A DNA stretch of 6,412 bases from Neptunomonas sp. (GTDB lineage: Bacteria > Pseudomonadota > Gammaproteobacteria > Pseudomonadales > Balneatricaceae), in contig SDWN01000346.1 in NCBI GenBank assembly GCA_004195305.1, positions 1-6,412 of the forward strand, given 5' to 3'. The notes under the pieces are model-generated. The model was given only the letters and a program-made list of their open reading frames with translations, made no database searches and had not been told where the DNA came from. Position 1 is the first letter of the stretch; each line of letters begins with the position of its first letter. The translations under genes were made by a program, and so were the position numbers. This document shows positions 1 to 6,317 of the stretch, in pieces.

Positions 1-19
1 AGATGTGTATAAGAGACAG
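1..19. other. Tn5/Nextera mosaic-end adapter at contig edge
   Basis: The first 19 bases exactly match the mosaic-end sequence recognised by Tn5 transposase and carried by Nextera-type library adapters. Lying at the very edge of the window and interrupting a reading frame, it is best read as untrimmed adapter rather than genomic sequence. A real Tn5-type transposon end inserted in the gene is possible but much less likely, as no transposon sequence accompanies it. Genomic sequence therefore probably begins at base 20. Confidence 0.93.
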
Positions 20-479
20 CGCTGTTGGCTGCTGAGGCTGTGATCACGGTAAATGATTGGGTAACGGCTTTGAGCTGGAGTGCGGTGTAGGGAACGATGC
101 CGATCAGGGCGATCAGCGTCACCAGCACCGCGACCAGTTGCGAGCGGTTGTAACGGGCCGAGATAAAGTCGGCGATACTGGTGATGTTGTAGGCTTCTTT
201 GACGCGGACCATGGGTCGCAGCACTTTCCACCAGGTCAGAATGGCCAGGATCGCGCCGATGTAAATGGCAAAGAACAGGCCTCCCGATGTCGCGGCAAAC
301 TCAACGCTGCCGTAAAAGGTCCAGGAGGTGCAGTACACGGTGATCGCCAGGGCATAAACCAGTCTTGAGGTGTAGGGCGAGACCCGGGTTGCGTTATTGC
401 GTTCGACCAGCAGGGCGAGCGCAAAAAGAACAGCCGTATAAAGCAGAATAACGGCTATGACGGTAGTGGTCGTAAACAT
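20..479 (-). CDS. Sodium:solute symporter-type membrane protein, N-terminal part (CbrA-like sensor kinase likely), truncated at window edge
   Basis: The frame opens with ATG at 479 and runs 153 codons without a stop until it meets the adapter, so only the N-terminus is present. The visible part is hydrophobic, with a first membrane segment at about residues 7-25, a second at about 41-59, a third at about 68-84 and a fourth at about 115-135. Conserved blocks are VYCTSWTFYGSV (residues 48-59), NITSIADFISARY (98-110) and PYTALQLKAV (130-139). I recognise these from the SLC5-like N-terminal half of CbrA-type proteins, where a sodium:solute symporter module is fused to PAS, histidine kinase and sometimes receiver domains. 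The kinase half lies outside the window, so a stand-alone symporter cannot be excluded. The start is 13 bases after the yidD stop, with only a weak AGAGA ribosome site, which suggests co-transcription with yidD. Confidence 0.85.
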
Positions 480-492
480 GCAACATCTCTGG

Positions 493-744
493 TTAGTGCG
501 CGGGTTTATCCGGCTTAGGGCCGCAGCAGGGCTTCTCCGGGACTAGATCGATGCCCCCTTGGGTAAAGGGGTGGCAGCGTAATAGCCGGCGCAGGCCTAG
601 GTAAAGCCCGCGAGCGGTGCCGTGGGTCTCAATAGCTTCGATGCAGTAGCTCGAACAGCTGGGGTAATAGCGACAATTATTGCCTAGCAGCGGGCTGATC
701 AGCCACTGGTAGCCCCGGATAAAGATAAGGAGTGCAGATTTCAT
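493..744 (-). CDS. yidD: Membrane protein insertion efficiency factor YidD
   Basis: This encodes an 83-residue YidD protein, a small membrane-associated factor that helps YidC insert proteins into the inner membrane. Family hallmarks are all visible: an N-terminal amphipathic/hydrophobic segment (residues 1-20), the block YQWLISPLLG (12-21), the cysteine-containing core CRYYPSCSSYC (24-34), and RCHPFTQGG (56-64), with a short Pro/Lys-rich tail. Length matches the usual 70-90 residues. An in-frame TAA lies 9 bases upstream of the ATG, so the start is fixed. No Shine-Dalgarno sequence precedes it and a possible -10 box is only 8 bases away, so the mRNA may be nearly leaderless. In most gammaproteobacteria yidD lies between rnpA and yidC; here it heads a minus-strand pair with a sensor/transporter gene, with no rpmH, rnpA or yidC in sight. 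Confidence 0.95.
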   Translation of the reverse strand: MKSALLIFIRGYQWLISPLLGNNCRYYPSCSSYCIEAIETHGTARGLYLGLRRLLRCHPFTQGGIDLVPEKPCCGPKPDKPAH

Positions 745-752
745 CGGCGTAT

Positions 753-761
753 ATTATCGCA
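753..761 (-). promoter_or_regulatory. Possible extended -10 promoter for yidD
   Basis: Read on the minus strand, TGCGATAAT gives an extended -10 element (TG, one base, GATAAT). No good -35 hexamer lies 16-18 bases upstream. Transcription from here would begin around 746, only a few bases before the yidD ATG at 744, giving an almost leaderless message. This is motif reading only. Confidence 0.35.
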
Positions 762-819
762 ATGGCTTGGCATTAATAGCGATATTTGTAATCCAGAGCT
801 CGGTCGGCACGGACCCTGA

Positions 820-828
820 TGCTATGCT
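820..828 (+). promoter_or_regulatory. Possible extended -10 promoter for the Na/Pi cotransporter gene
   Basis: TGCTATGCT is an extended -10 element (TG, one base, TATGCT). The -35 region is poor and contains a small inverted repeat, GGTC (802-805) and GACC (812-815), which might be an operator half-site pair. Predicted initiation is near 835, inside or after the TTG at 832 but about 33 bases before the ATG at 868. This supports the ATG as the real start of the gene. Confidence 0.35.
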
Positions 829-867
829 CGCTTGAATATTCCTGACCAGAGCCTGGATCTCCCCTGT

Positions 868-2688
868 ATGCTGCGTAAATCCCTGTTGCCTTCCATTTTT
901 GTATTGCTGGCCTATGGTTTCTGGCTTAGTCCTGATTTTAAAGCGATCTCCGCCGGGGTGGCGATTTTTTTGTTCGGTATGCTGGCTATGGAAGAGGGGT
1001 TTCGGGCGTTTTCCGGAGGCGTGTTGGAGAGCATGCTCAAACGCTCCACCGATCGGCTCTGGAAGAGCCTGGGCTTTGGCTTTCTGGCCACGACGCTGAT
1101 GCAGTCCAGTTCGCTGGTGTCGGTGATCAGTATCTCCTTTATGAGTGCCGGATTATTAGGGCTGAGCGAGGGGATCGGAATTATATTTGGCGCCAACCTG
1201 GGTACCACAACCGGTGCCTGGCTGGTGGCAGGCTTTGGCCTGAAGGTGAAGTTGTCGGCCTACGCCATGCCGATGCTGGTGTTTGGGGTGATTCTGCTGT
1301 TTCAGAAAGCCTCGAACCTGAAAGGGATCGGTTATGTATTGGTGGGCTTGGGGTTCCTGTTTCTGGGCATCCATTACATGAAGGAGGGGTTTGACGCGTT
1401 TAAGGACAGCTTCGATCTGGCCGCATACGCCGTTCCCGGTTATAAAGGACTGTTCCTGTACGCCGCAATTGGCATCCTGGCGACGGTGGTGATGCAGTCG
1501 AGCCACGCCGCCCTGGTGCTGATTATTACCGCGCTGGCCTCGGGGCAGATCAGTTATGAAAACGCGTTGGCGCTGGCGATCGGGGCTAATATCGGTACCA
1601 CCATCACCGCGATTATTGGTGCCATGGGGGCTAATGCCCAGGGGCGCCGCTTGGCGGGCGCACACCTGTTCTTTAACGTCACAACCGGAGTGGTCGCGAT
1701 TTTCCTGATGAGTCCCTTAATGCTGGCGGTCGATGGGATCAGCGGCTGGCTGGGCATTGCTGTTGACAACTACACCCTGAAACTCGCGGTGTTTCACAGC
1801 CTGTTCAATCTGCTGGGGGTGGCGCTAATGCTGCCTCTGATCAAGCAGATGGCGCGATTGCTGAACCGGTTGATCAAAGACACCGTGGTTGATATCGACC
1901 AGCCGCAATACATTGTCGCTTCTGCTGTGCAGTTTCCGGATACCGCCGTAGAGGCGGTGCGCCAAGAAACCAGTCGGGTCTATGACCACGGCCGGGATAT
2001 CATCATCAGCGGACTGGGAATGAGCAAGGCGCAGGTGTTCGCAGAGACCGACTTGGAAAAACCGCTCAATGCCCAGAATAAAATTGTCCGGGTTGATATC
2101 GACGACCTCTATCGACGCCGTATTAAGGGGCTGTTCAGCGCCATCATCGCCTTTATCAGCGAGGCGGCTTTTACCTGGAAAGAACAGCAGTCCGGAACCC
2201 TGCACTGGATGCGGGATGCCAACACCAGCATTGTCGAGGCGGTTAAATCCTGCAAACACCTGCAGAAGAATATGCTGCGTTATCTGGTGTCGGATAATTA
2301 CCATATCCGGCGTGAATATAACCAGTTGCGGATTCGGGTGGCGCTGCTGTTGCGGCGGCTGGAGCAGATTCGCAGCGAGCACCCCGAAGAGCGCTCACTG
2401 CTTGGGCTGGATGAGATCAGACTGGGGCTGCTGGAGTGGAATAAAAAGCAGAGCCTGCGCTACTACCAGTTGATTCGTGAAGGCCATATTACCCCGGAGA
2501 TGGGGAGTTCATTGATCAATGACTCGGGCTACGTTGCCGATATCCATTCTAATTTACTGGCGATGGCGGCCACGTTGTTTACGGATAAAGAGCGCAACCG
2601 TAGCGCTGTCGAGCGCTCGCTGTCGTTGGATGATGCGGAACTTAATGAAATTCTCGGGGCGGCCGAGCAGGCAAGGAGAGTGCTGTGA
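868..2688 (+). CDS. Na+/phosphate cotransporter (YjbB/NptA type) with C-terminal PhoU-like domain
   Basis: This is an inner-membrane sodium/phosphate transporter of the Na_Pi_cotrans family. The membrane part has the family's inverted duplication: QSSS followed by GANLGTT in the first repeat (codons at about 1102-1113 and 1189-1209), and QSSH followed by GANIGTT in the second (1495-1506 and 1582-1602). About eight to nine hydrophobic segments lie before base 1860. The remaining roughly 275 residues are soluble, charged and helical, as expected of the PhoU-like C-terminal domain of the YjbB group. E. coli YjbB is linked to phosphate export when polyphosphate is high, so export is plausible here. 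The frame is open from a TTG at 832 (618 residues), but I chose ATG 868 (606 residues): the protein then begins MLRKSLLP, a typical family start, and a candidate -10 box lies just before 832. The stop overlaps the next gene by four bases. Confidence 0.93.
   Translation: MLRKSLLPSIFVLLAYGFWLSPDFKAISAGVAIFLFGMLAMEEGFRAFSGGVLESMLKRSTDRLWKSLGFGFLATTLMQSSSLVSVISISFMSAGLLGLSEGIGIIFGANLGTTTGAWLVAGFGLKVKLSAYAMPMLVFGVILLFQKASNLKGIGYVLVGLGFLFLGIHYMKEGFDAFKDSFDLAAYAVPGYKGLFLYAAIGILATVVMQSSHAALVLIITALASGQISYENALALAIGANIGTTITAIIGAMGANAQGRRLAGAHLFFNVTTGVVAIFLMSPLMLAVDGISGWLGIAVDNYTLKLAVFHSLFNLLGVALMLPLIKQMARLLNRLIKDTVVDIDQPQYIVASAVQFPDTAVEAVRQETSRVYDHGRDIIISGLGMSKAQVFAETDLEKPLNAQNKIVRVDIDDLYRRRIKGLFSAIIAFISEAAFTWKEQQSGTLHWMRDANTSIVEAVKSCKHLQKNMLRYLVSDNYHIRREYNQLRIRVALLLRRLEQIRSEHPEERSLLGLDEIRLGLLEWNKKQSLRYYQLIREGHITPEMGSSLINDSGYVADIHSNLLAMAATLFTDKERNRSAVERSLSLDDAELNEILGAAEQARRVL
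2673..2678 (+). promoter_or_regulatory. Strong Shine-Dalgarno for the coupled 93-residue gene
   Basis: AAGGAG lies six bases before the GTG at 2685, inside the last codons of the transporter gene. It decides the GTG start, and the GTGA overlap with the upstream stop indicates translational coupling. Confidence 0.8.
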
Positions 2689-2966
2689 AAACCAAAAAAC
2701 TGATCGATCGGATTCGTGCCATTTTCGATGAGGATCTGCGTAATAACCAGCAGTTACAGCAGTCGCTCAACGAGGTGTTGGAGAAACTGCGCCTGAAAGA
2801 GAAAAAAATTCTGGCAGAACTGGAGCATGAGCCGAACGCCGGTCGCCGCGAGGCGCTGCAGTTAAAGATCGATCTGGTTCACTCGCAGCGTAAAAAAGGG
2901 ATCGCCCTGCTGAAAGCGGCTCATGCCGATGCCGGAGAGCGTAAGCCGAAAACTGATAGCCAATAG
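2685..2966 (+). CDS. Conserved-looking small charged coiled-coil protein, unknown function, coupled to Na/Pi cotransporter
   Basis: A 93-residue soluble protein starts with GTG in a four-base overlap with the transporter stop, preceded by AAGGAG at ideal spacing, so it is very probably a real gene translated together with the transporter. It is rich in Lys, Arg, Glu, Leu and Gln and has no cysteine, signal peptide or membrane segment. Two long helices are likely: residues 4-48 with heptad-like leucine spacing (LQQSLNEVLEKLRLKEKKIL) and 54-81, joined by a turn at EPNAG (49-53). The C-terminal dozen residues are polar and probably disordered. This is the shape of a helical hairpin or coiled-coil adaptor. 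I do not recognise a named family. Because it is tied to a transporter carrying a PhoU-like helical domain, an accessory or regulatory partner of that domain is a reasonable guess, but nothing in the sequence proves it. Confidence 0.85.
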   Translation: MKTKKLIDRIRAIFDEDLRNNQQLQQSLNEVLEKLRLKEKKILAELEHEPNAGRREALQLKIDLVHSQRKKGIALLKAAHADAGERKPKTDSQ

Positions 2967-2993
2967 ACGGCGCTCGTCGCAGGGGTGCAACGG

Positions 2994-3485
2994 TTACAGT
3001 AGTTGTTTGGGAAAGAGTGCCTGGCTCAGCTGAGCGCAGCCCGGCTCAAGTTGCTGCCAGCAGTCGATCGACAATTCCAGTTCTAACAAGCCGCAGGTCG
3101 GCAGTTTGTCGAGATCATCAAAACTTAACTGTTGATAAAGTTGTTGCAGTGCCGGGTTGTGCCCGACCAGTGCCACGCTGTGCAGATGTTCGGGCAGGGC
3201 GCTCAGGAACTGCCACACAGGCTCCCAGGCGAAGGTATAGAGGCTGTCAGCTATTTCCACCGGGGAAACGGGTGCGATCACTGCTGCGAGTCCCTCGGCG
3301 GTAGCGAGGGCGCGTTTGGCGCCGCTGCTGTACAGCGCATCGATACTTAACGGTTGTTTCTCTAAATGTCGCCGCATCAATTTTATACTGCGTTTACCTC
3401 GGTTGTTGAGCGGCCGCTCATGATCACCGAGTTCAGGGCGTTTCCAGCTGGATTTTGCGTGGCGAATCAGAATCAGTTGTTTCAT
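2994..3485 (-). CDS. SixA-like histidine phosphatase family protein
   Basis: A 163-residue cytoplasmic protein of the histidine phosphatase (phosphoglycerate mutase-like) superfamily, in the short SixA-like branch that removes phosphate from phosphohistidine or small phosphorylated substrates. The catalytic pocket is visible: LIRHAKSSW (residues 6-14) gives Arg8 and the nucleophile His9, Arg58 lies in SSGAKRALATA (53-63), and LVGHNP (106-111) supplies the second histidine, His109. LPTCGLLELE (128-137) is a typical C-terminal block of this branch. Asp80 in DSLY is at about the place of the acidic proton donor. RHA replaces the usual RHG, which is normal in the RHAKSSW subgroup. E. coli SixA acts on ArcB and PtsN-type phosphohistidines; the substrate here is unknown, so I give no symbol. 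It converges on the 93-residue gene 27 bases away and diverges from ppk1. An AGG lies eight bases before its ATG. Confidence 0.9.
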   Translation of the reverse strand: MKQLILIRHAKSSWKRPELGDHERPLNNRGKRSIKLMRRHLEKQPLSIDALYSSGAKRALATAEGLAAVIAPVSPVEIADSLYTFAWEPVWQFLSALPEHLHSVALVGHNPALQQLYQQLSFDDLDKLPTCGLLELELSIDCWQQLEPGCAQLSQALFPKQLL

Positions 3486-3546
3486 TGTATCGCCTGTCGT
3501 GGGGGGGACTCGATGTGCGTGCCGTTATGGAGCGTCAGGTTATGGA

Positions 3547-3580
3547 TAGTCAGGCGCTTGTCATATAAGCGTAGTATGCT
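3547..3580 (+). promoter_or_regulatory. Candidate PHO box and -10 element upstream of ppk1
   Basis: Two seven-base direct repeats, TAGTCAG (3547-3553) and TTGTCAT (3558-3564), are spaced by four bases, giving the 11-base period of PhoB binding sites whose consensus half is CTGTCAT. The second half matches at six of seven positions, the first at four. Ten bases after the second repeat is TATGCT (3575-3580), the arrangement expected in PhoB-activated promoters where the PHO box replaces the -35. Another GTCAGG occurs at 3534-3539. Transcription would begin near 3587, leaving a leader of about 29 bases before the ppk1 GTG. PhoB control of ppk is known in several gammaproteobacteria; here it is inferred. 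Confidence 0.5.
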
Positions 3581-3602
3581 GAGATGAAAGCACTTAACCG
3601 GT

Positions 3603-3613
3603 AGAGGGTAGGG
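3603..3613 (+). promoter_or_regulatory. Ribosome binding site for ppk1 GTG start
   Basis: A purine-rich stretch, AGAGGGTAGGG, ends two bases before the GTG at 3616; its AGAGGG part gives a seven-base spacing. It supports initiation at 3616 rather than at the internal GTG 3946, whose only SD-like bases (CGGAG) touch the codon. Confidence 0.5.
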
Positions 3614-3615
3614 CT

Positions 3616-6003
3616 GTGAGGGTAAAAAGTTCGGATGTTGCGGTGCAAAGCTTGGCCAGGGATGTTGCAGTCGATTCGCAAGTCGGTACGGAGCTAGAGG
3701 GCATCGAGGTGGCGGCGCTACCTTCGGTACAGGATACGGCGGCTGGGGGCTTGGTTGCTAGGGACGTGGTTGCTGGGGACTTGGCTGCAGCCAGTACCGA
3801 TCTGGCCGTGGCGGAGGATCAGCCGACGCAGTCACAGGGAGTTCTCCTGAGTCAGCCCCCTGCTGAAGCGCAGGCAGAGATCGCCTCCGATATTGAGCTG
3901 GAGTTGCTGCCCTCTATCGTTACCCCTGCGGCAGAGACTCCGGAGGTGAATGACAGCAGTTATTACATCAATCGCCATCTGAGTCATCTGGAGTTTAACC
4001 GGCGGGTGCTGGATCAATCTCTGGATCAGAGCCACCCCTTGCTGGAACGACTGATGTTCCTGTTGATCTTCTCCAGCAACCTGGATGAGTTCTTCGAGAT
4101 TCGGGTGGCGGAGTTGCGCCACCAGCTTAAATTTGGCCGTGAACAGTCGGGTGCCGATAGCATGCACCCTAAGGCGGTGTTGCAGGAACTCTGTAGCCGC
4201 TGTCATGATCTGGTCAGTCGCCAGTACAAGATTCTCAATGAGGTGTTGTTTCCGGCGTTGAATGAAAACAATATCTTTTTTCTGCGTCGTCATGAGTGGA
4301 CGGACACTCAGCGGCAGTGGATAAAAGGTTACTTTAATGATTATATTCAACCTGTTATAAGTCCGTTGGGGCTGGATCCCTCGCACCCGTTTCCGCGCTT
4401 GGTGAATAAAAGTCTCAATTTTATTGTTCAGCTCGAGGGTAAAGACGCCTTCGGTCGGGACAGCGGCATGGCGATTATTCCCGCCCCGCGCTCGTTACCT
4501 CGGGTGATTAAACTACCCAGCGAGGTCTGCTCGGATAACGCCGTTAATCTGGTGTTCCTGTCGTCGATTATTCATGAATTTGCCGATGAACTGTTTCCCG
4601 GGATGACGGTTCTGGGTTCATATCAGTTCCGCCTGACCCGCAATGCCGACCTGGATTTTGACCAGAATGAGGTTGAAGATCTGGCCCTGACCCTCAGGGG
4701 TGAGCTGCACAGCCGCCATTACGGCGACGCGGTGCGGCTGGAGGTCTCGGAGAAATGCCCCGAGGTGCTGGTGCGGTTTCTGTTGACCCGTTACAACCTC
4801 ACCGAGGATGAACTCTATCTGGTGTCCGGTCCTGTGAATCTGACCCGAATGATGAGCCTGGTCGATCTGATCGATCGCCCCGAACTGAAATATGCGCCCT
4901 TCAGTCCGGGGTTGCCGAAGCGTTTACGCAGCAAAAACAATCTGTTTGATGTCCTTAAGCAGGGCGATCTGCTGCTGCATCATCCGTTTGAATCCTTCAC
5001 CCCGGTGTTGGATCTGTTGCGTCAGGCCGCCAGTGATCCGCAGGTGCTGTCGATTCGGCAGACTCTGTACCGTACCGGCGCCGATTCCGAGATAGTGACC
5101 GCGCTGGTGGATGCCGCCCGCAACAATAAAGAGGTGACCGCGGTTATCGAGTTGCGGGCGCGCTTTGATGAGGCCAATAACCTGGCACTGGCCAGCCGTT
5201 TGCAAGAGGCCGGGGCACTGGTGGTGTACGGCGTGGTGGGGTATAAAACCCACGCCAAGATGGCACTGATCGTCCGTAGGGAGGAGGGTAAATTTGTTAA
5301 CTACGTTCACCTGGGGACCGGCAACTACCACTCCGGTAATGCCCGCATCTATACCGATTACAGTCTGCTGACCTGCGACCCTGAAGTCGGCGGCGATGTG
5401 CAGAAGATGTTCCAGCAGCTGACCGGTATGGGCAAGATCCTGCGCCTGAAACGGTTGTTGAATGCGCCCTTTACGCTGCATAAAGCCATGCTGGAGAAGA
5501 TCGCCAACGAGGCGCGGAATGCCAAAGAGGGTAAGTCGGCGCGGATTATTCTCAAGATTAATGGTCTGACCGAACCCCGCTTGATCAAGGCACTGTATAA
5601 AGCCTCGCAAGCAGGGGTGCAGATTGATCTGATCGTGCGCGGCATGTGTTGCCTGCGGCCGGGTATTGACGGTGTGTCGGAGACGATTCGGGTGCGTTCA
5701 ATCATCGGCCGCTTTCTGGAACACAGCCGTACCTACTGGTTCTGCAATGGCGGCGAGCCACAGGTGTACTGCTCTAGCGCCGACTTTATGGAACGCAATA
5801 TGCTTAATCGGGTCGAGACCTGCTTCCCGCTGCTGGCACCCAAACTGGCGCAGCGGGCGCTTAAAGATCTGGAACTATACCTGCAGGACAATACCCAGGC
5901 CTGGGACCTGCACACCGATGGTTCCTACAGTCGCACCCTGCGGGTTGAGGGTGACGAGTTGGTTAATGCCCAGTACGGTTTGCTGTCCAAGTTTGGCTAC
6001 TGA
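3616..6003 (+). CDS. ppk1: Polyphosphate kinase 1 with long N-terminal extension
   Basis: PPK1 reversibly transfers the terminal phosphate of ATP onto polyphosphate through an autophosphorylated histidine, storing phosphate and energy at or near the inner membrane. At 795 residues it is about 107 longer than the 688-residue E. coli enzyme. Residues 1-113 are an acidic Ala/Val/Asp/Glu-rich tail, and the enzyme proper begins near YYINRHLSHLEF (116-127). Asn155 in SSNLDEF is the nucleotide-binding Asn45 of E. coli. Arg486 (TLYRTG) and Arg516 (RARFDE) match Arg375 and Arg405, the phosphorylated His546 (GYKTHAKM) matches His435, His565 (HLGTGNY) matches His454, and His703 (FLEHSRTY) matches His592. 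From Arg486 on, the offset from E. coli is a constant 111, so the catalytic core has no net insertion or deletion and should be active. The GTG start has a purine-rich ribosome site. It diverges from the histidine phosphatase gene, and a PHO-box-like repeat lies upstream. Confidence 0.97.
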   Translation: MRVKSSDVAVQSLARDVAVDSQVGTELEGIEVAALPSVQDTAAGGLVARDVVAGDLAAASTDLAVAEDQPTQSQGVLLSQPPAEAQAEIASDIELELLPSIVTPAAETPEVNDSSYYINRHLSHLEFNRRVLDQSLDQSHPLLERLMFLLIFSSNLDEFFEIRVAELRHQLKFGREQSGADSMHPKAVLQELCSRCHDLVSRQYKILNEVLFPALNENNIFFLRRHEWTDTQRQWIKGYFNDYIQPVISPLGLDPSHPFPRLVNKSLNFIVQLEGKDAFGRDSGMAIIPAPRSLPRVIKLPSEVCSDNAVNLVFLSSIIHEFADELFPGMTVLGSYQFRLTRNADLDFDQNEVEDLALTLRGELHSRHYGDAVRLEVSEKCPEVLVRFLLTRYNLTEDELYLVSGPVNLTRMMSLVDLIDRPELKYAPFSPGLPKRLRSKNNLFDVLKQGDLLLHHPFESFTPVLDLLRQAASDPQVLSIRQTLYRTGADSEIVTALVDAARNNKEVTAVIELRARFDEANNLALASRLQEAGALVVYGVVGYKTHAKMALIVRREEGKFVNYVHLGTGNYHSGNARIYTDYSLLTCDPEVGGDVQKMFQQLTGMGKILRLKRLLNAPFTLHKAMLEKIANEARNAKEGKSARIILKINGLTEPRLIKALYKASQAGVQIDLIVRGMCCLRPGIDGVSETIRVRSIIGRFLEHSRTYWFCNGGEPQVYCSSADFMERNMLNRVETCFPLLAPKLAQRALKDLELYLQDNTQAWDLHTDGSYSRTLRVEGDELVNAQYGLLSKFGY
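3751..3780 (+). repeat. Two-copy 15-bp tandem repeat within ppk1 N-terminal extension
   Basis: Two adjacent in-frame 15-base units (3751-3765 and 3766-3780) differ at two positions and encode LVARD and VVAGD. A third, decayed unit (3781-3795, LAAAS) follows with about half the bases conserved. The period keeps the reading frame, so the low-complexity tail may have grown by slippage or unequal exchange of such units. Confidence 0.7.
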
Positions 6004-6074
6004 TCCCTTTCCACCATATGTCTGTATAGGTCCGTTACTTGTAGCAAATGCACAAGCACGTCCGGTCAAATAAT

Positions 6075-6103
6075 GCCGCTTTGCGGCCATGCCGGTTGGG
6101 CAT
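6075..6103 (+). repeat. Two adjacent small hairpins after ppk1
   Basis: GCCGC-TTT-GCGGC (6075-6087) is a perfect five-base-pair stem with a three-base loop. One base later ATGCC-GGTTG-GGCAT (6089-6103) forms a second perfect five-base-pair stem. They lie 71 bases after the ppk1 stop. No T-run follows, so they are not a classical intrinsic terminator, though they could stabilise the 3' end of the transcript. Confidence 0.5.
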
Positions 6104-6317
6104 CAGCCAGAGAAAAGCGAGGCCCTTAGCGAGTAACCTTGATTGTTAAAGAGATTCCTTGATGAACAGCCTAGATCGTTAAAACGGACACTCCAGCATC
6201 AGTAAGATGCGTCAGGCAGCGGCAAGAAACGACACTTTGCGGACGCTCATCTTTGGCCTGAGCGGGCTGCTGGTGAAACTTCGTAGTTCCGTATAGCGGA
6301 CACCCACCTGAGTTGGG

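Noticed and set aside
57..368. Plus-strand open frame of 103 codons at the left edge
   Set aside because: The opposite strand encodes clear symporter motifs; this frame is its shadow, with Asp/Gly/His-rich unstructured translation.
2966..2993. Possible bidirectional terminator between the converging 93-residue gene and phosphatase gene
   Set aside because: Only a four-base GACG/CGTC pairing is present and there is no T-run on either side.
3558..3580. TTGTCA and TATGCT as a standard -35/-10 pair for ppk1
   Set aside because: The spacer is only 11 bases, too short for a sigma-70 promoter; the PHO-box reading explains the geometry better.
3832..4386. Minus-strand open frame of 184 codons opposite the ppk1 N-terminal part
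   Set aside because: It lies antisense to recognisable PPK1 sequence, and its translation has no recognisable motif.
4924..5610. Long minus-strand open frame (228 codons) opposite ppk1
   Set aside because: It is antisense to the conserved catalytic part of PPK1, has low-complexity His/Gln/Gly-rich composition typical of a reverse-strand shadow, and resembles no protein I know.
5875..6090. Minus-strand 71-codon frame spanning the ppk1 3' end
   Set aside because: Most of it is antisense to the conserved PPK1 C-terminus and it lacks a ribosome site or known domain.
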